In this document: positions 26,716 through 33,915 of the stretch, one piece after another
How the letters are laid out: every line of letters starts with the position of its first letter
How positions within the stretch are numbered: the first letter of the stretch is position 1
Source: Clostridia bacterium
GTDB lineage: Bacteria; Bacillota; Clostridia; Oscillospirales; Acutalibacteraceae
Length of the DNA stretch: 47,837 nt
Direction: 5' to 3'
NCBI GenBank assembly: GCA_017936615.1
Contig: JAGBFF010000095.1
Coordinates: 1-47,837, forward strand
The notes under the pieces: generated by a model
What the model was told of the DNA's origin: nothing
Database searches by the model: none
What the model saw: only the letters and a program-made list of their open reading frames with translations
Made by a program: the position numbers and the translations under genes

Positions 26716-27303
26716 TTAATCAAAAACAAGCGTTGTTTTATCACAAATTTCTTCGATTTTATCTCGAAGCTTCAAAAAGTCGGCAAATGCCTCGGGTTTT
26801 TGGTTGGGGTTGCGAAGAATGGCGGCAGGGTGAAACATACCCATATACAAGATGCCATTCTTCTCAAAAAACTGCCCATGCTGCTTGGTGACTTTGAAAT
26901 CGGGCGAGATCATACGGAACGCTGCTACACGTCCGAGGCAGACAATGATTTTAGGGTGGATATATGCGATCTGATCCGCTAACCAATGGGCGCAGGCGTC
27001 CTGCTCTTCAGGGAACGGATCACGGTTTTGCGGCGGACGGCATTTTACCATATTGGCAATATAGATATTATGCTTGCGGGATAACCCGACCGCTTCCAGC
27101 ATGGTATCCAACAGCTTACCGCCGCGACCGACAAACGGCTCACCCTGCAGATCTTCGTTTTCGCCGGGCCCCTCACCGATAAACAGCACCTCGGCGGCGG
27201 GGTTTCCGATACCAAACACGACGTTGTGCCGCGTTTTACACAAACCGCAGGCGCGGCAGGTCTTGCAGGATTGTTCTAATGCGCGGAATTCGGATTCGTT
27301 CAT
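26716..27303 (-). CDS. Uracil-DNA glycosylase, family 4 (4Fe-4S)
   Basis: A 195-residue DNA repair enzyme of the family-4 (UDGa) class that removes uracil from DNA. Cluster ligands: C-R-A-C at residues 16-19, plus later cysteines in [10 protein letters not shown] and EQDAC. Motif A is [24 protein letters not shown]; the C-terminal catalytic loop includes [10 protein letters not shown]. Start ATG 27303. The AT-rich upstream region (27304-27365) has a possible minus promoter, TTGTGT-18-TATAAT at 27333-27362. It leads a short operon with the DacF-like gene. Confidence 0.93.
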   Translation of the reverse strand: MNESEFRALEQSCKTCRACGLCKTRHNVVFGIGNPAAEVLFIGEGPGENEDLQGEPFVGRGGKLLDTMLEAVGLSRKHNIYIANMVKCRPPQNRDPFPEEQDACAHWLADQIAYIHPKIIVCLGRVAAFRMISPDFKVTKQHGQFFEKNGILYMGMFHPAAILRNPNQKPEAFADFLKLRDKIEEICDKTTLVFD

Positions 27304-27431
27304 AGTGTGATCCGCCCTTTATAATATATTACATTATATATAGTATCTATAGTGTAACACAAAGCGCCGGGGAAGTAAAGGAGCACGGCAGACTTTTTAA
27401 CGAGAAAAGTGACGAATTTTGTCTCACGGGA

Positions 27432-27447
27432 TGTTTCATGTGAAACA
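27432..27447. promoter_or_regulatory. parS: parS-like site upstream of parA
   Basis: TGTTTCATGTGAAACA differs from the consensus parS TGTTTCACGTGAAACA at one central base. It lies 90 bp before parA in a non-coding stretch. ParB is expected to load here; the single change may weaken binding. Confidence 0.75.
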
Positions 27448-27504
27448 TTTTTTGAAAAAACGCGGGGTGTTTTACATTTTCCTCTTTCTTTCCTGAAAAA
27501 AGTG

Positions 27505-27513
27505 TGCTATGAT
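27505..27513 (+). promoter_or_regulatory. Extended -10 promoter of parAB
   Basis: TGCTATGAT, an extended -10 element (TG-N-TATGAT, 27505-27513), with only a weak -35 (TTTCTT at 27485-27490). The parA start lies 24 bp downstream. Confidence 0.5.
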
Positions 27514-27536
27514 GGAGGCTGATAAGAGGTGACAGT

Positions 27537-28298
27537 ATGGGCAAGATCATTGCCGTCGTAAATCAAAAGGGCGGTGTCGGCAAAACGACCACCACCGTCA
27601 ACCTGACCTCGGCGGTGGGGGCCGCAGGAAAAAAGTGTTTACTGGTCGATCTGGATCCGCAGGGTAACGCGACAAGCGGTGTCGGAATCGACAAGCGGCA
27701 GAGTGCGCTGTCGGTGTACGAGTTGTTGATCGGCAAGGGCGAACCGGAGGCGGCACTTAAGACGACGCCGTTTCGCAACGTGGACGTGTTGCCGTCGAGT
27801 ATTCAGCTTGCCGGTGCGGAAATTGAAATGGTGGAGCTCAGCCGCCGTGAAAGCCGTTTGAAAGCGGTGTTGGCGGCGTTGCGCGAGCGTTACGATTACG
27901 TATTTATCGACTGCCCGCCCTCGCTTGGGTTGCTGACGCTGAATGCGTTGTGCGCTGCCGATACGCTGCTGGTGCCGATCCAGTGTGAATACTACGCGTT
28001 GGAGGGGTTGTCACAGCTGATGGCCACGGTACGGCAGGTGAAGCGCTTGTACAATCCGCAGTTGGAATTGGAAGGCGTGCTGCTGACGATGTTCGACGGT
28101 CGGCTCAACCTGACACAACAGGTGGTGGCAGAGGTCAAGAGGTTCTTCCCGCGTAAAGTGTTTGCTACACCGATACCGCGCAGCGTGCGGTTGTCGGAGG
28201 CGCCGAGCTTCGGGAAGCCGATCAACTATTACGATAAGCATTCCAAGGGTGCGCTGGCGTATGACAAGCTGGCGCAGGAGTTGATAAACGGAAGGTAA
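27537..28298 (+). CDS. parA: Chromosome partitioning ATPase ParA (Soj)
   Basis: A 253-residue Walker-type ATPase that drives origin segregation and, in Bacillus, regulates DnaA. The deviant Walker A KGGVGKTTTTVNL is at residues 11-23, Walker B-like FIDCPPSLGLLTLNAL near 122-137, and the PIPRSVRLSEAPSFGKP region near the C-terminus. Start ATG 27537 after AGAGGTG. It is 12 bp ahead of parB. Here it lies 17 kb to the right of oriC instead of next to rsmG as in many Firmicutes. Confidence 0.95.
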   Translation: MGKIIAVVNQKGGVGKTTTTVNLTSAVGAAGKKCLLVDLDPQGNATSGVGIDKRQSALSVYELLIGKGEPEAALKTTPFRNVDVLPSSIQLAGAEIEMVELSRRESRLKAVLAALRERYDYVFIDCPPSLGLLTLNALCAADTLLVPIQCEYYALEGLSQLMATVRQVKRLYNPQLELEGVLLTMFDGRLNLTQQVVAEVKRFFPRKVFATPIPRSVRLSEAPSFGKPINYYDKHSKGALAYDKLAQELINGR

Positions 28299-28310
28299 GG
28301 AGGAAAACGG

Positions 28311-29165
28311 ATGGCTGCGAAAATGGGTGGACTCGGACGGGGCTTGGATGCGCTGTTTGCCGAAAACGCTGTGGAAGAGCAAGGGAAAACCGTTTCCCTG
28401 CGCATTTCGGACATCGAACCCAATCGCGAGCAGCCGCGCAAACAGTTCGATGAGGCGGCACTGGCTGATCTGGCGGCTTCGATCGAGCAGCACGGCGTAC
28501 TGCAGCCGCTGCTGGTGCGTCCCCTGCCCGGAGGCGGATACCAATTGGTTGCCGGTGAGCGGCGTTGGCGCGCATCCCGTATGGCGGGGCTCACCGAGGT
28601 GCCGGTCGTGGTGCGGGAAATGACCGATCGCGAGGCGTCGGAACTGGCGCTGATCGAAAACTTGCAGCGGCAAGATCTGAATCCGATGGAAGAGGCGTTG
28701 GGTTACCGCACGCTGATGGAACAATACGGCATGACGCAGGAGGAGGCGGCGCAAGCGGTCAACAAATCCCGTCCGGCAGTCGCAAACGCCCTGCGGTTGC
28801 TGAATTTGCCGGAGGAGCTTGCCGAATTGGTGAGGGATGGACGGCTTTCCGCCGGGCATGCGCGGACGCTGCTATCCTTTGAGACGGCAGACGAACAAAA
28901 ACGGGCGGCGGATGCAGTTATCAAACAGGATTTGTCCGTTCGTGCTTTGGAGAAGATGGCGAAAGCCTCTCGAAGCACCAAGCGACCGGAGAAATCCCTC
29001 CGGCGGAGGGATAGCTTGTTTGATGAGGTTGAAATTGTGCTGACCGAGCAGCTTGGGCGGAAAGTCCGTGTGCTCGATAAAGGCGAGGGCGGCGTGTTGC
29101 AGCTCGAATTTTATTCAAAGGATGATCTGACGGCGCTGTGCAATCAAGTAGCGCCGCAGCAATAA
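28311..29165 (+). CDS. parB: Chromosome partitioning protein ParB (Spo0J)
   Basis: A 284-residue CTP-dependent DNA clamp that loads at parS and spreads. N-terminal MGGLGRGLDALFAEN, the ParA-interacting motif. The CTP-binding box includes QPLLVRP and GERRWRAS, followed by ENLQRQDLNPMEEA. The central helix-turn-helix is MTQEEAAQAVNKSRPAVANALRLL, and the C-terminal dimerization domain is about 230-284. AAGGAGG precedes ATG 28311. The two parS-like sites flank this parA-parB-serS block. Confidence 0.95.
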   Translation: MAAKMGGLGRGLDALFAENAVEEQGKTVSLRISDIEPNREQPRKQFDEAALADLAASIEQHGVLQPLLVRPLPGGGYQLVAGERRWRASRMAGLTEVPVVVREMTDREASELALIENLQRQDLNPMEEALGYRTLMEQYGMTQEEAAQAVNKSRPAVANALRLLNLPEELAELVRDGRLSAGHARTLLSFETADEQKRAADAVIKQDLSVRALEKMAKASRSTKRPEKSLRRRDSLFDEVEIVLTEQLGRKVRVLDKGEGGVLQLEFYSKDDLTALCNQVAPQQ

Positions 29166-29181
29166 GAGAGGGAGATCAGTT

Positions 29182-30465
29182 ATGGTAGACATTAAATTGG
29201 TACGCAGCGAGCCGGAATTTGTTAAAGCGGCGGTTCGCAAGCGCGAGATGGATCTGGACAATGTGATCGACGAGATCCTGGAGATCGACGCCCAACGTCG
29301 TCAGCTGTCGGGTGAGACGGATGCGCTGAAGGCGCAGCAGAATGCGGCTTCCAAGCAGATTCCGCAGATCAAAAAGGCGGGCGGCGACGTTTCTGCGATC
29401 ATGGCGGAGATGAAGGAGTTGTCGGCGAAGATCAAAGAGGCGGATGTTGCCATCGGTGAGTTGGAGGAGAAGCAGAAATCCTTGCTTTTGTGTATTCCTA
29501 ACCTGCCGGATCCCGATCTGAAAGAGGGTGGCAAGGAAAACAACGAACCGGTGCACTATTTTGGTGAGCAGCCGAAGTTTGATTTTCCGATCCGCAACCA
29601 CGTGGAGCTGTGTGAGAGTCTTGGCTTGATCGACTACGAGCGTGGCGCGAAGATCGCAGGTAACGGCTGTTGGATCTACCGCGGCATGGGTTCCCGTTTG
29701 GAATGGGCGATCCTCAACTTCTTCATTGATGAGCATCTGCGCGACGGTTATGAATTTATTCTGCCGCCCCACATGTTGGGTTATGAGTGCGGTTACGTTG
29801 CCGGTCAGTTCCCGAAATTTGAGGACGAGGTATATTGGATTCAAAACCCGACCAGCTCCGACCGTAAATTTATGCTGCCCACCGCCGAAACGGCGCTGGT
29901 CAACCTGCACCGTGATGAGATCCTCCCGCGCGAGGAGCTGCCGCGTAAGTATATTGCATATACTCCCTGTTATCGCCGCGAGGCGGGCAGCTATCGCTCC
30001 GAGGAGCGCGGCATGATCCGCGGCCACCAGTTTAACAAAGTGGAAATGGTGCAATACACCACGGCGGAAGGCTCCGATGCGGCGTTTGAAGAGTTGGTAG
30101 GCAAGGCAGAGCGTTTGGTTCAGAAGCTTGGTCTGCACTATCGTCTGTGTAAGCTCGCCGCCGGTGACTGCTCCTTCTCGATGGCGCGCACCTCCGATAT
30201 CGAGGTGTGGATTCCCAGTATGGGTATTTACAAAGAGGTCAGCTCGGCGTCCAATGGCCGCGACTATCAGGCACGCCGCGGTAATGTTAAGTACCGTGAC
30301 GAAAACGGCAAGCTGCAGCTCGCCCATACACTCAATGCGTCGGGTCTGGCAACCAGCCGCGTGATCCCGGCGTTGGTTGAGCAGTATCAGAACGAGGACG
30401 GCTCGGTGACAGTTCCTGAGGTGCTGCGTCCGTATTTGGGTGGCATTGAGGTTCTCAAACCCTGA
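29182..30465 (+). CDS. serS: Seryl-tRNA synthetase
   Basis: A 427-residue class II synthetase that charges tRNA-Ser. N-terminal long coiled-coil arm (about 25-105), then the catalytic core with motif 2 TPCYRREAGSYRSEERGMIRGHQF, the serine-site PTAETALVN, and motif 3 in NASGLATSRVIPALVEQYQ. It starts 16 bp after parB with GAGGGAG; no T-box leader is present. Its stop codon overlaps the first base of the second parS site. Confidence 0.96.
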   Translation: MVDIKLVRSEPEFVKAAVRKREMDLDNVIDEILEIDAQRRQLSGETDALKAQQNAASKQIPQIKKAGGDVSAIMAEMKELSAKIKEADVAIGELEEKQKSLLLCIPNLPDPDLKEGGKENNEPVHYFGEQPKFDFPIRNHVELCESLGLIDYERGAKIAGNGCWIYRGMGSRLEWAILNFFIDEHLRDGYEFILPPHMLGYECGYVAGQFPKFEDEVYWIQNPTSSDRKFMLPTAETALVNLHRDEILPREELPRKYIAYTPCYRREAGSYRSEERGMIRGHQFNKVEMVQYTTAEGSDAAFEELVGKAERLVQKLGLHYRLCKLAAGDCSFSMARTSDIEVWIPSMGIYKEVSSASNGRDYQARRGNVKYRDENGKLQLAHTLNASGLATSRVIPALVEQYQNEDGSVTVPEVLRPYLGGIEVLKP

Positions 30466-30480
30466 GTTTCACGTGAAACA
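30465..30480. promoter_or_regulatory. parS: parS site after serS
   Basis: AGTTTCACGTGAAACA contains the perfect 14-bp palindrome GTTTCACGTGAAAC (30466-30479). It differs from consensus parS only in the outermost base, and overlaps the serS stop codon. Confidence 0.88.
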
Positions 30481-30540
30481 GGTCAGTTCGAAACCATCCT
30501 GACCCTGCGGCAGATTCCGCAGAAATCAAAACTATGGAGG
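30481..30540 (+). ncRNA. Structured leader of the QueT-like gene, candidate preQ1 riboswitch
   Basis: Seen: stem GGTCAG/CTGACC (30481-30486 with 30499-30504) with a 12-nt loop, a second stem CTGCGG/CCGCAG (30505-30510 with 30517-30522), then an A-rich tail AAATCAAAACTATGG running into the GGAGG ribosome site. Loop bases CCAT (30494-30497) can pair with ATGG (30534-30537), giving an H-type pseudoknot that would cover the ribosome site. preQ1 riboswitches commonly precede QueT genes and use such pseudoknots. The class is not certain, and the assignment is inference. Confidence 0.45.
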
Positions 30541-30548
30541 AAAGTTCT

Positions 30549-31061
30549 TTGAAGCAGAAAAAATCCGTGCTGCTTTTGACACAGAGCGGTATCGTTGCCG
30601 CGTTATACGTCGCTTTAACTACGTTGCTACAACCGATTGGTTTTGGCTCGGTGCAGTGCCGTGTTGCAGAGGCATTGACCATTATGCCGGTGTATCTGCC
30701 GGCGTCAATACCCGGACTCGCCGTTGGTTGCTTTTTGTCGAATCTGGTCGGTCTGTCCACAGGAGCAAACCCCGCAGGGGTATTGGATCTGCTGCTGGGA
30801 ACGGCTGCAACGGCGCTGGCGGCGGTGTTGACCTACGCTCTGCGCGGTGCCCGTCTGGGGAAGCTGCCGTTGGCGGCAACGATCCCGCCGGTAGTTATCA
30901 ACGCGGTGGTCGTCGGTGCGGAGTTGTACGTGGTGTACGGTGGCTTGCCGTTGTTGACACATATCGCGCTGGTAGGCGCGGGCCAAGCGGTCGCTTGTAT
31001 CGGTGGCGGTTTACTGTTGGCACTGGCGCTGGAAAACAGCGGTGCTGCACGTCGTTTGTAA
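30549..31061 (+). CDS. queT: QueT-family ECF transporter S component
   Basis: A 170-residue integral membrane protein with five to six hydrophobic helices, similar to QueT, the substrate-binding (S) unit of an energy-coupling-factor transporter for queuosine precursors. Supporting patterns: TQSGIVAALYVALTTL, VQCRVAEALTIMPV and GLAVGCFLSNLVG. I chose TTG 30549 as start because GGAGG (30536-30540) is spaced 8 bases before it. The in-frame ATG at 30534 overlaps that site and has none of its own. The energizing EcfA/EcfT genes are not in the window, so it presumably shares them (group II type). It is likely controlled by the leader just upstream. Ends at a strong terminator. Confidence 0.75.
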   Translation: MKQKKSVLLLTQSGIVAALYVALTTLLQPIGFGSVQCRVAEALTIMPVYLPASIPGLAVGCFLSNLVGLSTGANPAGVLDLLLGTAATALAAVLTYALRGARLGKLPLAATIPPVVINAVVVGAELYVVYGGLPLLTHIALVGAGQAVACIGGGLLLALALENSGAARRL

Positions 31062-31065
31062 CAAA

Positions 31066-31097
31066 AAAGCGGGCGCTTCGTCGGAAGCGCCCGCTTT
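31066..31097. terminator. Bidirectional terminator after the QueT-like gene
   Basis: A 14-bp perfect stem (31066-31079 with 31084-31097) with a GTCG loop, GC-rich, A/T-flanked. It serves this gene and the converging membrane protein gene. Confidence 0.88.
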
Positions 31098-31108
31098 GTC
31101 CGTGCGAT

Positions 31109-31879
31109 TTAAAAGACGGTATCGATCAGGAAGCACAAACCGTAGATCACGGGCTGATGTGCGATGTACACCCACAGAGACACCTTGCCGATGCCGGAAA
31201 ACAACGGGAATCGGTTGCGTGACATCCACGAAGGAAATTTGCGGCGCCAGCGGCCTACATAGGCTCCTGCAAGGAAGCAGAAAAACCACGGCAGCAGAGG
31301 AAAATAGTCGCCTGTGGCACCGACGTAGCACAATCCCAAGACGTATGAGAGAAGATTGCGCTCTACCGGTGGGGTGCTGACGGTAAACAGACCCGATATT
31401 CCAAAATAACTACCATCATACGGGGAAACGTGCATAAAGAGCACGAACAGCAGCGCGCATAGCGAGACACCGAGCCAGGTGGGGATAAATTGAAAAGTCG
31501 GACGCAGCAACACGTACAGCAGGATGCATACCGCCAGCAGGTGAAGGATGCCAAACCAAATCATGGCGCCTGAATCCAGGATCGTCAGGCGGGTGCCGCA
31601 CCACAGCACCGCGGACATCAACACTGCCACACCCGCAAGCAGCAGACCGCGCTTGAGGTTGCTGTGTGAAAAGTTGCAGCAGATGCCGCAGATGAAAATG
31701 AAGAGCCCGGCAAAAAACGGCTCGACCGGTGTGAAGAAATCGAACAGTGTTTTGAAGAACTCCACGCCGAACATATAACCAATTGTATAAAACGCGTGGT
31801 AAAATACCATAAGTACAACGCAAAAACCGCGAACCTCATCCAAAAGATGGATGCGGCGGCCGGAATGGGTGTTACTCAA
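31109..31879 (-). CDS. DUF1624/heparan N-acetyltransferase-like membrane protein
   Basis: 256 residues with about seven membrane helices. The N-terminal segment RIHLLDEVRGFCVVLMVFYHAFYTIGY has the (L/I)D-x-x-RG-x-x-(V/I) plus F-x-H pattern of the HGSNAT/DUF1624 group of membrane acyltransferase-like proteins. The C-terminal ISLWVYIAHQPVIYG-type helix is also typical of the group. The substrate is unknown. The start TTG 31879 has a perfect GGAGG 8 bases upstream; no ATG fits. It stands alone on the minus strand and converges with queT. Confidence 0.75.
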   Translation of the reverse strand: MSNTHSGRRIHLLDEVRGFCVVLMVFYHAFYTIGYMFGVEFFKTLFDFFTPVEPFFAGLFIFICGICCNFSHSNLKRGLLLAGVAVLMSAVLWCGTRLTILDSGAMIWFGILHLLAVCILLYVLLRPTFQFIPTWLGVSLCALLFVLFMHVSPYDGSYFGISGLFTVSTPPVERNLLSYVLGLCYVGATGDYFPLLPWFFCFLAGAYVGRWRRKFPSWMSRNRFPLFSGIGKVSLWVYIAHQPVIYGLCFLIDTVF

Positions 31880-31969
31880 AGGCGATTCCTCCCGAAGTGA
31901 ACAGTCTATCGGTATTGTATCACACTTCCGGCGTAAAGGAAACAAAAATTTTTAGTCAGGTGATAACGG

Positions 31970-32674
31970 ATGACGGTATTGTTGGGAACGATCGTGAATG
32001 TGATCGCCGTGTTGATCGGCGGTACGGTTGGCTTACTTCTGAAAAAAGGGATTCCGGAGCGACTGACCGGTGCGTTGATGACAGGTGTCGGATTCTGCAC
32101 GCTGTACATCGGTGTTCGGGGATGCCTTGATGGGAGCAACACCTTGGTTGTTGTGCTATCTGTGGTGCTAGGCGCCGCCGTGGGGCAGCTGCTTGATCTT
32201 GATCGGCACCTACATCGGTTGGGCGAGCGTGTGGAGGCGAGGTTTAGCCGCAAAGAGGGCGGCAACGGTCAGATCGCCAGGGCATTTGTCAGCGCCAGCC
32301 TGTTGTTTTGCGTCGGGACGATGACCGTCGTCGGCTCGTTGCAGAGCGGCCTGCAAAACAACCATGAAATGTTGTATTTGAAATCGGTGCTTGACTGTAT
32401 TTCGTCGATCGTGTTTGGTGCGACTTTAGGTGCCGGCGTGCTGCTTTCGGCGGTGACGGTGCTTGTTTATCAAGGCAGTATCACGCTGCTTGCGCAGGTG
32501 GTCGCGCCGTATCTGAGCAGTGCCGTGATCGCGGAGATGAATTGCGTCGGCTCGTTGCTTATCATTGGGTTGGGACTCAACCTGCTCAAGGTCGCCGATA
32601 TCAAGGTGGCGAATTTTGTGCCGGCAATACTGCTCCCCATCGTACTCTGTCCGCTGTATGCGCTGGTGTTTTGA
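31970..32674 (+). CDS. DUF554 membrane protein (YdfK family)
   Basis: A 234-residue polytopic membrane protein, mostly hydrophobic, of the DUF554 family; function is unknown (possibly a transporter). The family N-terminus MTVLLGTIVNVIAVLIGGTVGLLL and the internal FCVGTMTVVGSLQSGLQNN are clear. There are about six helices, with a charged loop (RHLHRLGERVEARFSRKEGG) near residue 85. Start ATG 31970 with AGGTGAT. Followed directly by the rplU promoter. Confidence 0.82.
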   Translation: MTVLLGTIVNVIAVLIGGTVGLLLKKGIPERLTGALMTGVGFCTLYIGVRGCLDGSNTLVVVLSVVLGAAVGQLLDLDRHLHRLGERVEARFSRKEGGNGQIARAFVSASLLFCVGTMTVVGSLQSGLQNNHEMLYLKSVLDCISSIVFGATLGAGVLLSAVTVLVYQGSITLLAQVVAPYLSSAVIAEMNCVGSLLIIGLGLNLLKVADIKVANFVPAILLPIVLCPLYALVF

Positions 32675-32682
32675 AAAAAGTG

Positions 32683-32711
32683 TTGACAGCACTCAAAAAG
32701 TATGCTACAAT
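32683..32711 (+). promoter_or_regulatory. Strong promoter of rplU-prp-rpmA
   Basis: Perfect TTGACA (32683-32688), 17 bp, TACAAT (32706-32711) preceded by TGC (extended -10). It begins 9 bases after the DUF554 stop. Confidence 0.85.
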
Positions 32712-32717
32712 AGCCGA

Positions 32718-32810
32718 TGCCGCTTGTTCCGGGCGGTGTTTTGTCGTGGGATAAAACACCGAAAGTGAAGCGATTCCGCCCGTGCGCAGCGAGTCTTAAG
32801 AAAAGGCAGG
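32718..32810 (+). ncRNA. Ribosomal protein L21 leader
   Basis: A leader of about 105 nt between the promoter and rplU. It forms an outer stem GGGCGG (32731-32736) with CCGCCC (32776-32781) and an inner stem TGTTTT/AAAACA, in the position of the Firmicute L21 leader RNA. Known leaders of this type are thought to bind L21 and repress the operon. The identification rests on position and these stems. Confidence 0.65.
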
Positions 32811-32817
32811 TACTTGT

Positions 32818-33171
32818 ATGTACGCCATTATTGAAACCGGCGGTAAGCAGTACAAGGTTCAGAACGGCGACGTTCTGTTCATTGAAAAGCTGGATGCCGC
32901 TGAAGAAACCAGCGTCGTGTTCGACAAGGTCGTTGCTCTGCACAACGACAAAGAGCTGAAGCTCGGTGCTCCGTATCTGAAGGGCGCTTACGTCGATGCA
33001 CAGGTGCTGAAAAACGGCAAAGGTAAGAAGATCACCGTGTTCACCTATCGTCCCAAGAAGGGCAGCAAGCGCGCGATGGGCCATCGTCAGCCGTACACCA
33101 AGGTGCAGATCGAAGGCATCCACGCCAGAGCTCCCCGCGCCCCCAAAGCGGAAGCAGCCGCTGAGGAATGA
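32818..33171 (+). CDS. rplU: 50S ribosomal protein L21
   Basis: A 117-residue L21 with the N-terminal YAIIETGGKQYKVQ.GD and the C-terminal KGSKRAMGHRQPYTKVQI signatures. The last 15 residues are an Ala/Pro/Glu tail beyond the usual end. Start ATG 32818 with AGGCAGG. The stop overlaps prp as ATGA. Confidence 0.96.
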   Translation: MYAIIETGGKQYKVQNGDVLFIEKLDAAEETSVVFDKVVALHNDKELKLGAPYLKGAYVDAQVLKNGKGKKITVFTYRPKKGSKRAMGHRQPYTKVQIEGIHARAPRAPKAEAAAEE

Positions 33172-33482
33172 TTCGCGCAACACTCCTGACCCGCAATAAC
33201 AGGCTGTGCGGCTTTGATATTCAGGGCCACGCCGGTCAGGCGGAGCAGGGACGCGACATCGTGTGCGCCGCAGTTTCCTCTGCCGCGTATCTCACAGCGA
33301 ACACCCTCACCGAGGTGTGTGGCTGTCGGGCAACGGTAAAGGAAAGCGAGGGCCGGTTATCTGTTCGCATCTCTTCCAAGGAAGAGACGGCACAGATCCC
33401 CCTGCAGGGCTTGCGGTTGCATCTGGAAGGGCTTATCGCCCAGTATCCGCAGTATATCCAGCTACAACAAACGGAGGTGTAA
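33168..33482 (+). CDS. prp: Ribosomal-processing cysteine protease Prp
   Basis: A 104-residue cysteine protease that cleaves the N-terminal extension of L27. The catalytic dyad is visible: His21 in GHAGQAEQG and Cys33 in [11 protein letters not shown]. It overlaps rplU (ATGA) and lies directly before its substrate gene, the standard Firmicute arrangement. Confidence 0.93.
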   Translation: MIRATLLTRNNRLCGFDIQGHAGQAEQGRDIVCAAVSSAAYLTANTLTEVCGCRATVKESEGRLSVRISSKEETAQIPLQGLRLHLEGLIAQYPQYIQLQQTEV

Positions 33483-33486
33483 CAAC

Positions 33487-33771
33487 ATGCTGAAAATAAA
33501 CATCCAGCTCTTCGCTCATAAAAAGGGTATGGGTTCTACCAAGAACGGCCGTGATTCCGAGTCCAAGCGCCTCGGCGCCAAGCGTGCAGACGGTCAGTTC
33601 GTCCTCGCCGGCAACATTTTGGTTCGCCAGCGCGGCACCCACATCCATCCCGGCCAGAACGTCGGCATCGGTTCCGACGATACGCTGTATGCGAAGGCCA
33701 GCGGCACGGTCCGCTTCGAGCGCATGGGCAAGGATCGCAAGCGCGTCAGCGTCTATGTGACCGAGCAGTAA
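33487..33771 (+). CDS. rpmA: 50S ribosomal protein L27 with cleavable N-terminus
   Basis: A 94-residue L27. The first ten residues, [10 protein letters not shown], form the extension that Prp removes after the Ala, leaving [14 protein letters not shown] as the mature start that reaches the peptidyl-transferase centre. The family core [19 protein letters not shown] is present. It starts 4 bp after prp and ends before a terminator. Confidence 0.96.
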   Translation: MLKINIQLFAHKKGMGSTKNGRDSESKRLGAKRADGQFVLAGNILVRQRGTHIHPGQNVGIGSDDTLYAKASGTVRFERMGKDRKRVSVYVTEQ

Positions 33772-33790
33772 GTCAATAACTGCACAAAGC

Positions 33791-33822
33791 AAAGCCTTGT
33801 CGGTCCCGACAAGGCTTTTTTT
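33791..33822 (+). terminator. Terminator of the rplU operon
   Basis: A 12-bp stem (33791-33802 with 33807-33818), 4-nt loop and a T run to 33822. Confidence 0.88.
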
Positions 33823-33878
33823 GCACCGAATTTTGGGAAAATGTGAAAAAACACTACCATATTGTACCGGCTTTCGTG

Positions 33879-33884
33879 TATAAT
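33879..33884 (+). promoter_or_regulatory. -10 element of the obgE promoter
   Basis: Perfect TATAAT at 33879-33884, 31 bp before the obgE start. No good -35 at 17 bp is visible, so confidence is moderate. Confidence 0.5.
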
Positions 33885-33915
33885 AAGGGCAGCACAAAGT
33901 AAAGGATAGGAAGCT

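Noticed and set aside
29166-29181. T-box leader for serS
   Set aside because: Only 16 bp separate parB and serS, so there is no room for a T-box and no such motif is seen.
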